A DNA stretch of 64,000 nucleotides from Cenococcum geophilum 1.58 (taxonomy: Eukaryota; Ascomycota; Dothideomycetes; Gloniales; Gloniaceae), in the NCBI GenBank assembly GCA_001692895.1, contig KV748211.1:868001-932000 (forward strand), written 5' to 3'. Below, in pieces: positions 36,001 through 46,700 of this stretch (its first letter is position 1; every line of letters starts with the position of its first letter). Below the pieces are notes generated by a model that ran no database searches, was not told the DNA's origin, and saw nothing but the letters and a program-made list of their open reading frames with translations. The translations under genes and the position numbers were made by a program.

Positions 36001-38630
36001 GGACTACCTTAACAACTTCTGCTCTACGTACCTGGACGATATACTTATTTATAGCAATAACCCTTCTAAGCATACCGAGCACGTTTAAAAGGTCCTATAG
36101 CGCCTTAGGGACGTAGGACTTTATATTAATTTAAAGAAGTGCGAATTCTCAGTTATAGAAGTAAAATACCTTAGACTAATTGTTACTACCAAGGGTGTCC
36201 ATATGGACCCTAAGAAGGTACGCATAATTACTAAATAGCAAACCCCTAACTATATTAAAGACGTATAAGCTTTCCTTAGTTTCGCCAACTTCTATTAAAA
36301 ATTTATATACAACTTCTTAGGTGTTATAGCACTACTTATAGCAATAATACGAACGAAGGGCCTTTCCGCGAAAGGAAGAAAAATATATCTATGTTTTATC
36401 TAGACGCCTAAATGCGAGAAGGCGTTCTAAGACCTTAAAGATACTTTTACCAAAGCACTTATCCTAGCTCACTTTATACCAGGACGACAACTCTATCTTA
36501 AGACTAACTCCTTAGACCACGTTAACGCAGGCGTTCTCTCCTAAATAGGCGATAACGGTCTCCTCTACCTAGTCGCATTCTATTCGTCTAAGCTTACACT
36601 ATAAGAATATAACTACGAGATCTATAATAAGGAACTTTTTGCGATTATATAAGCGTTTAAGGAATTCTAACCGGAACTCTCCTTAGCAGAACCTAACCAG
36701 CTAACTAAAGTCCTTACAGATTATCGCAACCTTAAGTACTTTATAACTATAAAATAGCTAAACCAACGCTAAGTATACTGGAACGAGTTCCTCTCTGGTT
36801 TTAACTTTAAAATTATATATAGGCTAGGAGTATAAGGTACTAAGCCTAATAGCCTAACACGCCGCTTATAAGACCTTCCTTAGTCTAAAGATAACCCCTA
36901 TAACCAGTTCTAATAACAAACAATCCTAAAAGCACGGAATTTAGCCCTAGGTATGCTACCTATAATAGAGCCAACTATACCTCAGCTCTATACCACAGAA
37001 CTAGAATTACCTCCCGAAATTAATAAGCTTATCACTACGGTATATAACACCTCTGTTAACCTATTACTATATTAACTTATTGCCGCAAAGACCGCTAGCG
37101 CCCGTATACTACTAACTAAACTCTAAAGCTTAGGCCAGATTAATATAGCAGCCTTAGAAGTAAAAGAGAATAGGCTCTATTATAGAGGCCGTCTATTTAT
37201 CCCTAACTTAGAAAATCTACAACGGTAACTAATCTAAATGGCCTACGACCTCCAATTAAGCGGCCACCTAGGCAGAGGAGGAACCTATAAGCTTCTTAGC
37301 CGATACTACTTCTAGCCTAAAATAATAGACTTAGTTAAACGCTTTATAGGCGCCTGCTATGGTTATAAGCGTGCTAAGGCCTTTAATATAAAGTACCAAG
37401 GACTACTGCACCCTCTACCAGTACCCATATAATAATAGGCAGATATCGCCATAGATTTTATTGTTAACCTACCACCCTATAAGCGATATGGCCGTACCTA
37501 TAAAAATATCCTTATGATAATATACCAACTTATAAAAGAGCGCCACTACATCCTAACCGAAGGCGTAGCCGTTAGCGATGTTACTAACGCCTTCCTCCGC
37601 GAAATCTACCGATTATATAGGTTACCTGACTCGATTACGTCCGACTAAGGTATATAGTTCGGCTCTAATATATAGAGACGAATCTGCTAACGCCTTAGTA
37701 TCTCTGTTAAGATATCTATATCCTTCTACTACGAAACTGCTGGGCAACTGGAAAACGCTAATACTAGCATGAAAGCGTACCTACGATAGGTAGTCGCCTA
37801 TAGTCAAGATAACTAGGTAAATCACCTCCTACTAGGTGAATTCGCAGCGAATAACTACGTCTTAACTACTACAGGACTTACCCCGTTTTTCGCGAACAAG
37901 GGATATTACCCCTAATCCGGCATAGAACTACCAAAACCTATTAATAAGAAACTGCCATATAGAAAACGCCTTAAGATGCTACTTACCGACCAGTATACAG
38001 ACTATATAAAAAATCTACTCGACTACTATAAGGGAGAAATGGCCTGGGCTTAAGCAAAGTAGGCCTACTTCGCCGACTATTATAAAACGCCACCACCGAA
38101 GATGCGTGTTGGCGACTGGGTATAGCTAAATACACGCAATATCTCTATATAGAGGCCTATAAAGTCACTTAATTATAAGAACCTCAGCCCCTACCTAATT
38201 AAATAAGTCATTAATAGGGGAGCCGCATACGAGCTAGAGCTCCCGCCTGCCCTAGCCACCCGCGGGATATAGCCTGTATTTTACCTATGGCTACTACACC
38301 TTTATTAGCCTAACCCCTTACCGGGGCAGATATAGCCCGAACTCCTACTAGTACTAATCTAAGATAAGAATAAAGACAAGAACTACAAAGAGTAGACCGT
38401 TAAACGAATTATTAACTCTAAATACTTTGGCAAAGGCAAAGGACGACGGCTCTACTACAGAGCTATATACACAGGATTTAACATAGATTAGCCAAAATGG
38501 CAACTATGGGAAGACTTCGAAAATGCAAAGGATCTAATTAGCGACTTTTACTACGCGAACCTATAGAAACCGGGCCTAAGCAGAGATTTTATACCTAATC
38601 CTCTATAAGAGCCCTTATAGAGTTAAACCG
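33020..38630 (+). pseudogene. gypsy 2 gag-pol polyprotein with chromodomain
   Basis: Plus-strand frame broken by TAG/TAA. Gag is followed by a zinc knuckle CYRYC...GCHSYSPNC at about 34471-34518. Reverse transcriptase shows VIPFGVCNGLGSFQ and an intact catalytic YLDD at 36029-36040. RNase H (YEIYNKELFAII) lies at about 36620. Integrase spans about 37200-38200 (HPLPVP, DIAIDFIVNLPP, an HH-type zinc region upstream, and SAN/FAANxxxL-type sequence near 37845). A chromodomain (WTVKRIIN... replaced in part by stops; WQLWEDFENAKDLI) lies at about 38390-38560 and would have guided integration to histone-marked heterochromatin. The protein is not made, but this is the only RT active site in the window with both aspartates left. 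Confidence 0.9.
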
Positions 38631-38900
38631 TTATACATTGCCACGTAGGGGCAAATTGCCGTTAGATTGCCGTTAGATTACGGCAAAGTGCGATTACGTG
38701 ACCAGAATATCGTTAAGATGTCCAGGAACTTTAACCGGCGGTTAAAGTTGTCTAATTGGTTAGATTCTTAAATGCCAAGCCTTATTACATGACGTTGTTT
38801 TAAGCCTTTAGTAATACCCCCCTTTCTTCTTTTCTATACCCTAAGTGTCCCTTCTATATATATATAGTAACCACAGCGTCGCCGGAGCTCCGCCTCTATA

Positions 38901-38913
38901 GGAGGGGGGGTAG
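38901..38913 (+). promoter_or_regulatory. gypsy 2 polypurine tract
   Basis: GGAGGGGGGGTAG sits directly before the 3' LTR, the required position for plus-strand DNA priming. Confidence 0.8.
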
Positions 38914-39105
38914 TGTTACGGAACCCCACCGCAGGGGCCTCTATAGGAGAGCCCCGTACTCTCGCGTACACCTCGCGTACAGCTTATGTCAGCTACGCGT
39001 AGGTATATCACCTCCTTACGCCCTCGACCCTTACGATCGATCGCGCAACGTCTTGTAGACTCCTCGAATACATACGTCTTGTAGCCACTGCCCCGTCCCG
39101 TGACA
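38914..39105 (+). repeat. gypsy 2 3' LTR
   Basis: Partner of 32762-32953. Keeps the original right end CCGTGACA and has a RIPped left end TGTTACGG. Followed by the TAGGG target duplication. Confidence 0.95.
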
Positions 39106-40548
39106 TAGGGCGAGTTAATTAACAGATCTTATAAAGACGAGGCTCTTAAAAATAAGGCTCCTAAGGATAAGGTCCCTACTACACTATCTAGGACGTTAAA
39201 GAAGAAAGATACCCCAACGTGCTACTATAGAGATATTTACTGGTTTCCGGATTGTCCTTATATTAACAAATTAGTTTAATTAAAGGATTAGAAATCTAAT
39301 AAAGCCACGGCTATAAAAGTTAAAGAAAGGATTGTAAGCGCATTAGATTAGACTAAGTTAAAGATTAAGAAGATAAGGAAGGAGGCTTTAGGTAAGGAAG
39401 CTCTATAAAAGGAAGCCGTATAGAACCCAGACGGAAGTTAAAAGGAAGACAACCACGGTATCTTCACCGTATACTAAGTAGGCGCCTATAATACAGGTTC
39501 TGACTATAAGCTACGCGACAGCGTTATTTTTAATAATGGAACCATGATATACGTCATTAATGATTAATTGAGATTCGTCGATAAGCTTTAACTAAGTAAT
39601 AACTTCGTAACGCCGGAACAGGCCTAGATCTAGTTAAGGGTATAGAAACGGCAGTAGTTATAATCTAGACGCTAGCAGGCCCCAAGAGGATCCTACTAGC
39701 TAATGCAGCATATATACTAGCGTTCTATACAAATTTGGCCTATCTAGATAGGTTTAATAATAAGAATATATAGTGGGACAATAAAAAGAACCTACTATAT
39801 CACAAAAACGATTATAAGACATTCGCCTATTACGGGCGATATTATAACTAAAACACGCTTAAATACAATGAGCCAAAAGCCTCATTTGCAATCCAATTGT
39901 AAGACCCCCTTCCTAATTAAGAAGTAGTAGGAAGGCTCTAGTATAAGAGACTAGGTTATATAGGACCCAACGCGATTAAGCATCTACCTTAAGAGGTAGG
40001 TGGTGCGAAGCTTTGAGGACCAACGACAATTAAATATGAATCCTGTGCTGTTAGCAAGGCTTATAAAATTATATTAAGAAGAGCACCTACTAATAAGGTA
40101 ACAAGGCCCTTCTACTAAGTACATATCAACTTATTCCAGGAGATTGTGGTATATAACGGTTATAAATAGACGATACATTTCTATAACGAATTTCTGCAAA
40201 TAAATGAGGTGGAGACCTTTGCCTAAAAGTTGTCGTTAATATAAGTAATTATACGATATTCAAACAGGGTAAAGCGTTAATATAATTAGAAGATTATGGT
40301 CATCCGAGTTAATAGCAAGACCTCCCTTGGTGGCAACTTCTATAGTTAGACAAACTAAGAAGGAATCACGGTAAAGTAATTGGCTCCATATATAAAGTCT
40401 TAGAACAGTTCTGCTAAACGTTCTGGGGGGGTAATTATTATTAAGTCTCGTTGCATGCGAATTGAAGCTTAATTACTAGAAGAGCTCTAGCTAGAGATTG
40501 TTAGAGCTATAGCGTATTTAATTAATCGGACACTAAACGCCTAGCTCA
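39106..40548 (+). pseudogene. copia B gag end, protease and integrase (truncated)
   Basis: The copia B frame resumes after gypsy 2. It shows a zinc knuckle (CYYRDIYWFPDCPY, about 39218-39260), a degraded protease (YKLRDSVIFNNGT, then VIND, about 39507-39570), the pre-integrase segment (LLYHKNDYKTFAYYGRYY, about 39797-39853) and an integrase core with ESCAVSKAYKIILRRAP (about 40040-40090) and NEVETFAQKLSL. The last clear residues are YLINRT...NA..., ending at about 40548. The protease Asp-Ser-Gly is not recognisable. After that the sequence switches to unmutated unique DNA. Confidence 0.88.
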
Positions 40549-41294
40549 ACCATTGCATTCTTGTGACCAAGCAGTTGAGTTGATTCATTTTCTCGTTCTT
40601 GCCATGAATTGTTTTCCTCTGGCGCATGAGGTCGCTTCTTAGATTCTACATCTGACTGCATTAGGCCCGGCGTAGCCGCATGCAACGCTGGAGCGTCGGC
40701 CTGTGCTCCTAGCTCGATTTTCTCTGTAATTATTTCTTCTGTTGGCCGAGGAGCCTCGACGCTCCGGCCTGGTCCATTTAAAGTCGTCCATGCAACCTGT
40801 TTTGCATACTTTATCCATTGTTTGTTTACCTCAGACCATTTCTCTTTTGTAAGCTGGTATACTCTGGAAGTTGCGCCGTAATTTTTGTGTACCTCAGCCT
40901 GGTATCTCTCAAAACTGTCTTTTGCTTGTTGCAGGTCTGACCAGAATTTGTCGGCGGTGCTTAGGGTCCTGCGATGGGGAAGATAAGGCAAAGGCGTTAT
41001 GGTGAAGTTGGCGTGACCGAGCTCTTGTGCCCAATCTTCTTCAGTTCGTGTCCACAAGTCGTCAAGCTTGCTCCTAATACGCGTGAATGTCTTGTGTTTT
41101 GATTGGTTGTCTCCTGCTATGCTTGGTCTGCTTTCTTGTTGCGAAAAGATCCTTCGAAGGGAGAAGCGCCGTTGTAGGCCTTTCGATTTGCCTCGTTCTT
41201 TGCCGAAATAGCGAGTGAGAGTATCGAGATCCAGGCTAATCGTATTGCGTTTATTGGACGAGGAAAAACCGGCACCAGTAGGACCGCCAGCCAT
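40533..41294 (-). CDS. Conserved hypothetical fungal protein, 253 aa, RIP-free
   Basis: This is the only convincing intact gene in the window. I chose the ATG at 41292-41294 because it has an ideal context (ACCATGG); the frame can be extended three codons upstream only through a GTG. The N-terminal 50 residues are basic and Ser/Arg-rich (SKGLQRRFSLRRIF), suggesting a disordered or nuclear-targeted tail. Residues about 75-170 form the conserved part: LWTRTEEDW, FTITPLPYLPH, FWSDLQQAKDSFERYQAEVHKNYGATSRVYQLTKEKWSEVNKQW. This Trp-rich helical pattern (PYLP...W..A...Y...YG.TS..Y..T..KW.E....W) is known to me from uncharacterised proteins of Sordariomycetes and related fungi; no function is established. 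The C-terminus is acidic and low-complexity. No membrane segment or signal peptide. Codon use is balanced, unlike the flanks. The final codons and TAG stop overlap the truncated end of copia B, so the native C-terminus may have been replaced. Confidence 0.75.
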   Translation of the reverse strand: MAGGPTGAGFSSSNKRNTISLDLDTLTRYFGKERGKSKGLQRRFSLRRIFSQQESRPSIAGDNQSKHKTFTRIRSKLDDLWTRTEEDWAQELGHANFTITPLPYLPHRRTLSTADKFWSDLQQAKDSFERYQAEVHKNYGATSRVYQLTKEKWSEVNKQWIKYAKQVAWTTLNGPGRSVEAPRPTEEIITEKIELGAQADAPALHAATPGLMQSDVESKKRPHAPEENNSWQERENESTQLLGHKNAMVELGV

Positions 41295-41930
41295 GGTAGC
41301 CACTTATCGTCAAGGTACCAACTGCAAACTGGTGGGAGCAAGCTGGAAGTGGAGTGGAGAGGCATTGGTATTTTCAAGTTCCAGGCTATAAGTGGAGGTA
41401 AAGATTACCGCTGCTCAGCCCCAGGTTGTCTCAGCCTTGTCAAGCGTCTCTGGTACCATTCTGGACGGCCTTTTCTGTGCGAAGACATATTAAACATGAA
41501 CAACCCCGTCTCGACTATAAGCAATTGCCGGTAGCCAATTTGGAGTATCATTAAAAACATTCCTAGTAGTTAGTTAAATCGCCACAAACTGAGGTGTCGA
41601 TAATCGTAATATTGTCTGGGGCAATGGCAAAGGGCTGAGCTGAAGGTGCAGAAAATTCTCGGCGGTCGGAAGCTTAGCTGAGAATTGCAGCCAATCATCA
41701 CACCTTCGCAGTGGGTAATGCAAATCTCCCAATAGACGCCATTAGTGGAGTTGTGAAAAGGACAGCACAAATACTATCCCTTAACACGTCAATTCGGGTC
41801 CTTAGGTTATCGATAAGGATTAACCAATTAGATCAGCTAAATTTGGTGCCCGTTCTCAGGAATATGAGGTTACCATATTACCTCAGCAAGCTCAGACCAT
41901 AGAATCAATTAGCAGACATACGTATACGGG
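41295..41930. promoter_or_regulatory. RIP-free 5' flank of the 253-aa gene
   Basis: Balanced composition with many CA/TG steps, and the likely promoter and 5' leader of the minus-strand gene. Short open frames here (41349-41534 +, 41570-41770 -, 41711-41902 +) have no recognisable features and are not called. A transposon-end sequence begins at 41777. No clear TATA box is seen near the expected start. Confidence 0.5.
41777..41860 (+). repeat. Orphan TIR end related to the 50.5-kb MITE
   Basis: TCCCTTAACACGTCAATTCG, preceded by TA, matches the left end of the MITE at 50520 (TCCCTTAACCCGTTAATTTA). The similarity goes on through TTATCGATAAGG and CCAATTAGA for about 60-70 bases and then fades. 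No matching inverted end was found to the right, so this is a broken or solo end of a TA-targeting (mariner/Fot1-like) element. Confidence 0.6.
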
Positions 41931-43030
41931 TTCCGCAGACCTGCGGAGGATAGGCCGGATAGGCCTCTCGGATAATAGGCCTATCAGCTGATAGTATCCG
42001 GAGACTATCCGGATAGTCTCCGGATAGTCTTGGCAAAATCCCCTTAATATGCTTACACTTGTAATGCACCTCCCAATATTAAATAAATAAATTTTCTATT
42101 AGTATAGATTTATAGAGCTTATAAAGCGCTTTAAAATGGTATTACTTTTATCTAAATATCCTAAGGGTAAGTAATATTATATAGATATAAAGCTTACAAG
42201 AGCTCTGCGGAACAAGGCTTTAGGGGAGCCGCGCACAGAGCTCTACCAAAGCTCTGCACGAAGCTCTGTATACGGAGGCTCTACACGAAGCTCTACGTAT
42301 AGAGGCTCTGCACGAAGCTTTACGTACGGAGGCTCTACACGAAGCTCTGCACGAAGCTCTGCGTACGGANGCTCTGCGTATGGAGGCTCTGCACGAAGCT
42401 CTGCGTACGGAGACTCTGCGTATGGAGGCTCTGCACGAAGCTCTGCGTACGGAGACTCTGCGTATGGGGGCTCTGCATGAAGCTCTGCATATGGAGGCTC
42501 TGCACGAAGCTCTGCGTATGGAGGCTCTGCACGAAGCTCTGCGCATGGAGGCTCTGCACGAAGCTCTGCGCATGGAGGCTCTGCACGAAGCTCTGCGTAC
42601 GGAGGCTCTGCACGGGGCTCTGCGTATGGAGACTCTGCACGAAGCTCTACACGAAGCTCTGCANGAAGCTTTTATATAGAGCCTCCGTAGTAGAGCTGTC
42701 GTACGCAGAACCGTCGTACGCAGAGCCGTCGCGCAGAGCCTCTGCACGTAGAGATTCGTGTAGATCCTCGTATAAAGCCTTATATAAAGCTTTTATATAC
42801 AGAGCCTCTATATAATAAAATAATATTTAATTAAAAATATTTATAACTACTTAGCTAATAAATATTAATTTTATTATAGACATCTAGACCTCTCTAAGCT
42901 TTAAATAATTATATATTAAGAAATATAGCTAAGGCTATCTAAAGACTATCCAGATAGTCTCCGAATACTATTAGCTAATAGGTCTATTATCTAAGAGGCC
43001 TATCTAGTCTATCCTTTATAAGTCTATTAA
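41931..43030. mobile_element. Foldback-type TIR element with internal minisatellite
   Basis: The left terminus (41931-42031) and right terminus (42942-43030) are inverted repeats of about 90-100 bp; almost all mismatches are C/T or G/A. The left copy has one extra 11-bp unit. Each terminus is itself made of palindromes: CCGCAG-AC-CTGCGG at 41933-41946, CTATCAGCTGATAG, and GGAGACTATCC followed directly by its reverse complement. The right copy is heavily RIPped, the left copy (next to the gene) hardly at all. No transposase is present and no target duplication is clear. Confidence 0.75.
42206..42800. repeat. 27-bp minisatellite (15 + 12 bp units)
   Basis: Alternation of GCTCTGCGTATGGAG (15 bp) and GCTCTGCACGAA (12 bp), repeated many times with small changes, sits inside the foldback element. 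Because both units are multiples of three, frames stay open on both strands (42220-42747 -, 42335-42640 -, 42380-42679 +, 42477-42815 +); these are by-products, not genes. Ns occur at 42370 and 42664. Confidence 0.9.
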
Positions 43031-43408
43031 AGATATACTTATAAAGAATAAACTATCCTATTTAGTTAGGCGGATAATAATCCTATCTAAGGATAGCCTA
43101 GATATAATATCTAGATAAGGCTTAGTATCTATAGAATTTTAACTATAAAACTAAATCTTTTATTTCTATTATATAACACTATAAATATAGCTAGCACTAG
43201 GCTTTATATAAAGCTATATATGTAAAGCTTCTATATATAGAGTCTTTAATATAGAGCGTCGCATAGAGCTCTATATGTAAAGCCTCTATATATATAGCCT
43301 TTATATATAGAGCGTTATATAGAGCGTCCTATAGAGCGTCTATATATAGAGTATTATGCAGAGTGTTAGCGACTCAGTTAATCGAGACATAAGCACGGCA
43401 AAAGGGTC
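43031..43408. repeat. Spacer with TATAGAGCG-type repeats
   Basis: 43200-43372 is built of words such as TATATAGAGCGTC, TATAGAGCGTTA and AAAGCCTCTATATATA. Similar words occur at 50497-50520, just across gypsy 3, so gypsy 3 probably inserted beside or within this repeat tract. 43373-43408 has a more normal composition. Confidence 0.6.
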
Positions 43409-43595
43409 TGTCACAGCACTGACCTAACGCATACTGTTTTATACTGTCTCGTACTGTTTCCTACTATTAGCTAGCCTACCACTAGCGACTTGGCGGCCGG
43501 CCCTACTATTTATATATAATACCCCCTTTCCACCTTCTTCCCCTCTTTATACCATAACGTAGTTATTTAGTCTACTTTATTGCAGCACTGTAACA
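43409..43595 (+). repeat. gypsy 3 5' LTR
   Basis: 187-bp direct repeat of 50137-50323; the mismatches I compared are transitions. Contains GGCGGCCGGCCC and a TATA-like TATTTATATATAATACC at about 43507-43523. Confidence 0.95.
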
Positions 43596-43784
43596 GTTTA
43601 TAGTATCTTTAATTTGCGCCCCATCGCGATCACTAACTCCTTATACCCTAGCCAATTAACCTCCGCCCTAGAGCAATCGCGACCTGCGCACGCCTCTACT
43701 AAAACCGATATATCCCCAGCACAGTCCTAAAACGATTTTTAGTTTTTACCTAGCGCCTAGATAGGCAACACTAACGATGCCAAA

Positions 43785-46700
43785 ATGACCGAAACCTAAA
43801 ACCCCCGCGACGTCTTTGCAGACCTCTTTATAGAGATATACCCTAATATTATATAGACAATCCGCCGCTCCCTACTATACCCTAAGACCTTTAAGCCCAG
43901 CAAAGCTTACCTTACCCTTATTAACTATACTAATAAGTTCCTTAATAATATTAAAGTAGGACTATAGTGTATATATAATATAAACACCGCTAATAAAAAA
44001 GCTAACAAAAACCTTAGTACCCTTATCGCTTCCTAGATAGGAACTATTAACTCCTAGGCAGAGACTATTACCGTTCTAAAATAATTAACCCCTATAACAA
44101 CAGTAGCAACCTAGTAAAAAAAATGGAGATCTAAAGACCTACTAATATTTAGCGGAAAAGGTACCCCGCTAGAATAATAAGCTAATTTTAAGACCTAGCA
44201 TATTAAGATTAAGGGAGTTTTTAACTGGGACTGGGATTACTTTAACATAGTTTAGTCCTAGATCCTTTATATCTNNNANATACTAGAGAATAAGGCCTAT
44301 AAGTTTATTAAGTAGGGCCTAGAGCTTATATATAAGAACCTAAACAATATATCTGCGTGGAAATGGCCTACTAAGGAAGATATACTTAAAGACCTTACTG
44401 CCTACTATGAGGTCCTTAATATAACCTAAGTTGTAAAGAATAAGCTTAACCATTTCCCCTAGGGCGAGCGTAATTACTAGTCCTAAAAGGGAGAGCTTAA
44501 TAAGCTAATAGTCCGCGTTAAGAAGATAGATAAATAGAAGGTAGACCTACTCTAAAAGTTTATCTCTCTAAAGATAGAAGAGCTAGTACTTAGACTTACC
44601 TACAAAATTAATAATAGCAACTATATAGGTTAAAGCAAGCAAATAGATGTGTTTGCTAAGAACTTTGCGAACTATATACACTAAGCTAACCTTAAGAAAA
44701 ACGCTAACTACCGCCTACCTGCCTAAGCCCCCGCCCCTATATTAACCCTAACCCTAGTAGTAACTAGAGAACCTATAGACCTTAATAGAATCTTAGACAT
44801 AGAGCGTAAGTACCGCGTTAATAATAGACTGTACCTTACCTGTGGCCTACCTAGCTACTAAAAGGATACCTATAACCCCGCTAAGATAGCAAACCTAGTC
44901 CTAATGCTACCCTATTAAATAATGCGAACTAATAACCGCGGATGCGGTAACCGTAGAGTTTATTATAGACGCGGCAACCGCAAAGCCTATTATAGCCGCG
45001 GCGGATGACCCCCCCCCTTTAACCCTATGGCTTAGTTACTCTAAACCATGCCCTATATAGGAGCCTAACCCGTTAATAACGCCTAGTATTAGCGACTTTG
45101 CGCTAGCAAATATAAACACGGCCACGTCGTTGGTAAGGTATTGTCTTTTTATACCCTAACTAAAACTAAAACCGATACCGCTAGTTAGACGGACACTAGA
45201 CCACCCTACTAAGACAGCTTTGTACCCTAGTTATTAAAAGGTAAACCCTTAAACTAAGTTATATTTAAGGGTTTAAACTATATAAGGAGGAAGATAAGAA
45301 GATTAGGTCCCTATTACTAGATTAATTAGTCCTTTCTATTAGTAAACTACTACTTAATCTTAGATTAGTAAATAGTAATAAGAAATTAATCCTTATTTAA
45401 ACCCAACTCTTCTTATTACGTAGCCTATACCCCTAAGTTTATATTAATATAGTAAGTCTAGTGGACTTTAGTAGTACTGTAATGGCATTTACTAATATAG
45501 AGTCTATTATAAGAAAGTATAATGTTATAATTAAGAAGCTACTAGCACCTAGGCTACTGCGCCTCGCAAATAGTATTCCAACTTTGCTTATTACGGACTA
45601 CTTTACCACCTAAATATTAATCGGCCTCTATACTAAAGCTATACTCTTTTTTATTACTAAACTCTCGCCTACTACCCTAATTATCCTAGGTATACCCTAG
45701 CTTCAGAAGTACGAGCCCCGTCCTAGCTTTAGGAAACTTAAGATCTGCTTTAACTTAGACTACTACTCTAAGCACTACCTCCTATAGGGGATAGCCAATG
45801 TTAGTAGGGACGCCCTATGTAGATACTTAGTACTACTAAGCCTAGTGCCTAAGACTATATATAAAGCCCTAATAGTAAAAGACGTTCTTAATAAAGGAGA
45901 GCCCGTATAACTGTAAAGAAATAAAATAGTAGAAGACTGGACTACCCTAGTACTTAAGACTAAAATGATGGGCTAGCCAGCCCTACTAAGACTAAGGAAG
46001 AAGGTTTGCTTTATACCGCTACTATTAAGAATTTAACCCTAACCTAGGCACTATTTAAACCCTAGCCGCCTAGCCCAATACCTAGAACTAAGCTATATGC
46101 TATATACGTACACTATAGCTCGCGTTATAGCAAGGATTGGCTATAAAACTACTAAGACCCAGATAATAAAAACCGCGCCACTGTAACGCCTAACCTTGTA
46201 CCCGTCTCCCGCGCGTACTATATAGGGCCGCCGCCTTATTTCCGCCCCCCTAGGCTAACTAAGCTGTGCTAGCCTAGCTATAACACTAAAGAACTAGACA
46301 CGCCCCAACCTAGACAATATTAAATGCACTTATGCTATTAATTTCACCTAGTTTTATAAATAAAAAGATATAAAGGTAATAAGGATCTATATAGCGGAGC
46401 TAGTAGAACTAGTTAAATAAAATAAGCACTAATAGCTGCTTAAAGAGCTGCCTATAGGCCTAATAGAAGTACCNAACCTATTANAAAGGTCTTTNNGCNN
46501 NCTAGTNNAAGGCNACTATANAATAAAGGAAGCCNNTAAAGTGCTTNCCCCCTATTTCTATAACTTCCTTAAAATAAATCTAAAAACTAAACCTAAGCTT
46601 TTACGTTAGAAGATAGTTAATACTAATATTAAAAAATTCCTAAAAGGCAAACTGGGATTAACTCGCGAAGATATTTTATAACGCCTACTAAAGGAGTTTA

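Larger units (their letters stand above)
32762..39105 (+). mobile_element. Complete Ty3/gypsy chromovirus 2, nested in copia B
   Basis: Two 192-bp LTRs (32762-32953, 38914-39105) with ends TGTCACGG and CCGTGACA, a perfect 8-bp inverted pair when both undamaged ends are compared. The 5-bp duplication TAGGG lies at 32757-32761 and 39106-39110. A polypurine tract GGAGGGGGGG lies at 38901-38910. The internal frame encodes gag, RT, RNase H, integrase and a C-terminal chromodomain. The two LTRs differ at only a handful of sites, all transitions, so this is one of the youngest insertions here. Length 6344 bp. Confidence 0.95.
31707..40548 (+). mobile_element. Ty1/copia retrotransposon B, interrupted and 3'-truncated
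   Basis: Plus-strand copia element with a 5' LTR, gag, protease and integrase. It is split by gypsy 2 at 32761/39106 inside gag and ends abruptly at about 40548 in the integrase core. Reverse transcriptase, RNase H and the 3' LTR are missing. The truncation point abuts the 253-aa unique gene. It is a different subfamily from copia A: the gag sequences differ, while the integrase peptides are similar. Confidence 0.85.

Noticed and set aside
41117..41377. 86-codon open frame overlapping the 253-aa gene on the same strand
   Set aside because: Shadow frame: the 253-aa frame is longer, has an ideal ATG context and contains a conserved helical pattern.
42220..42815. Four overlapping open frames of 99-175 codons
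   Set aside because: All are translations of the 27-bp minisatellite in different frames and strands; no unique sequence or start context supports a gene.
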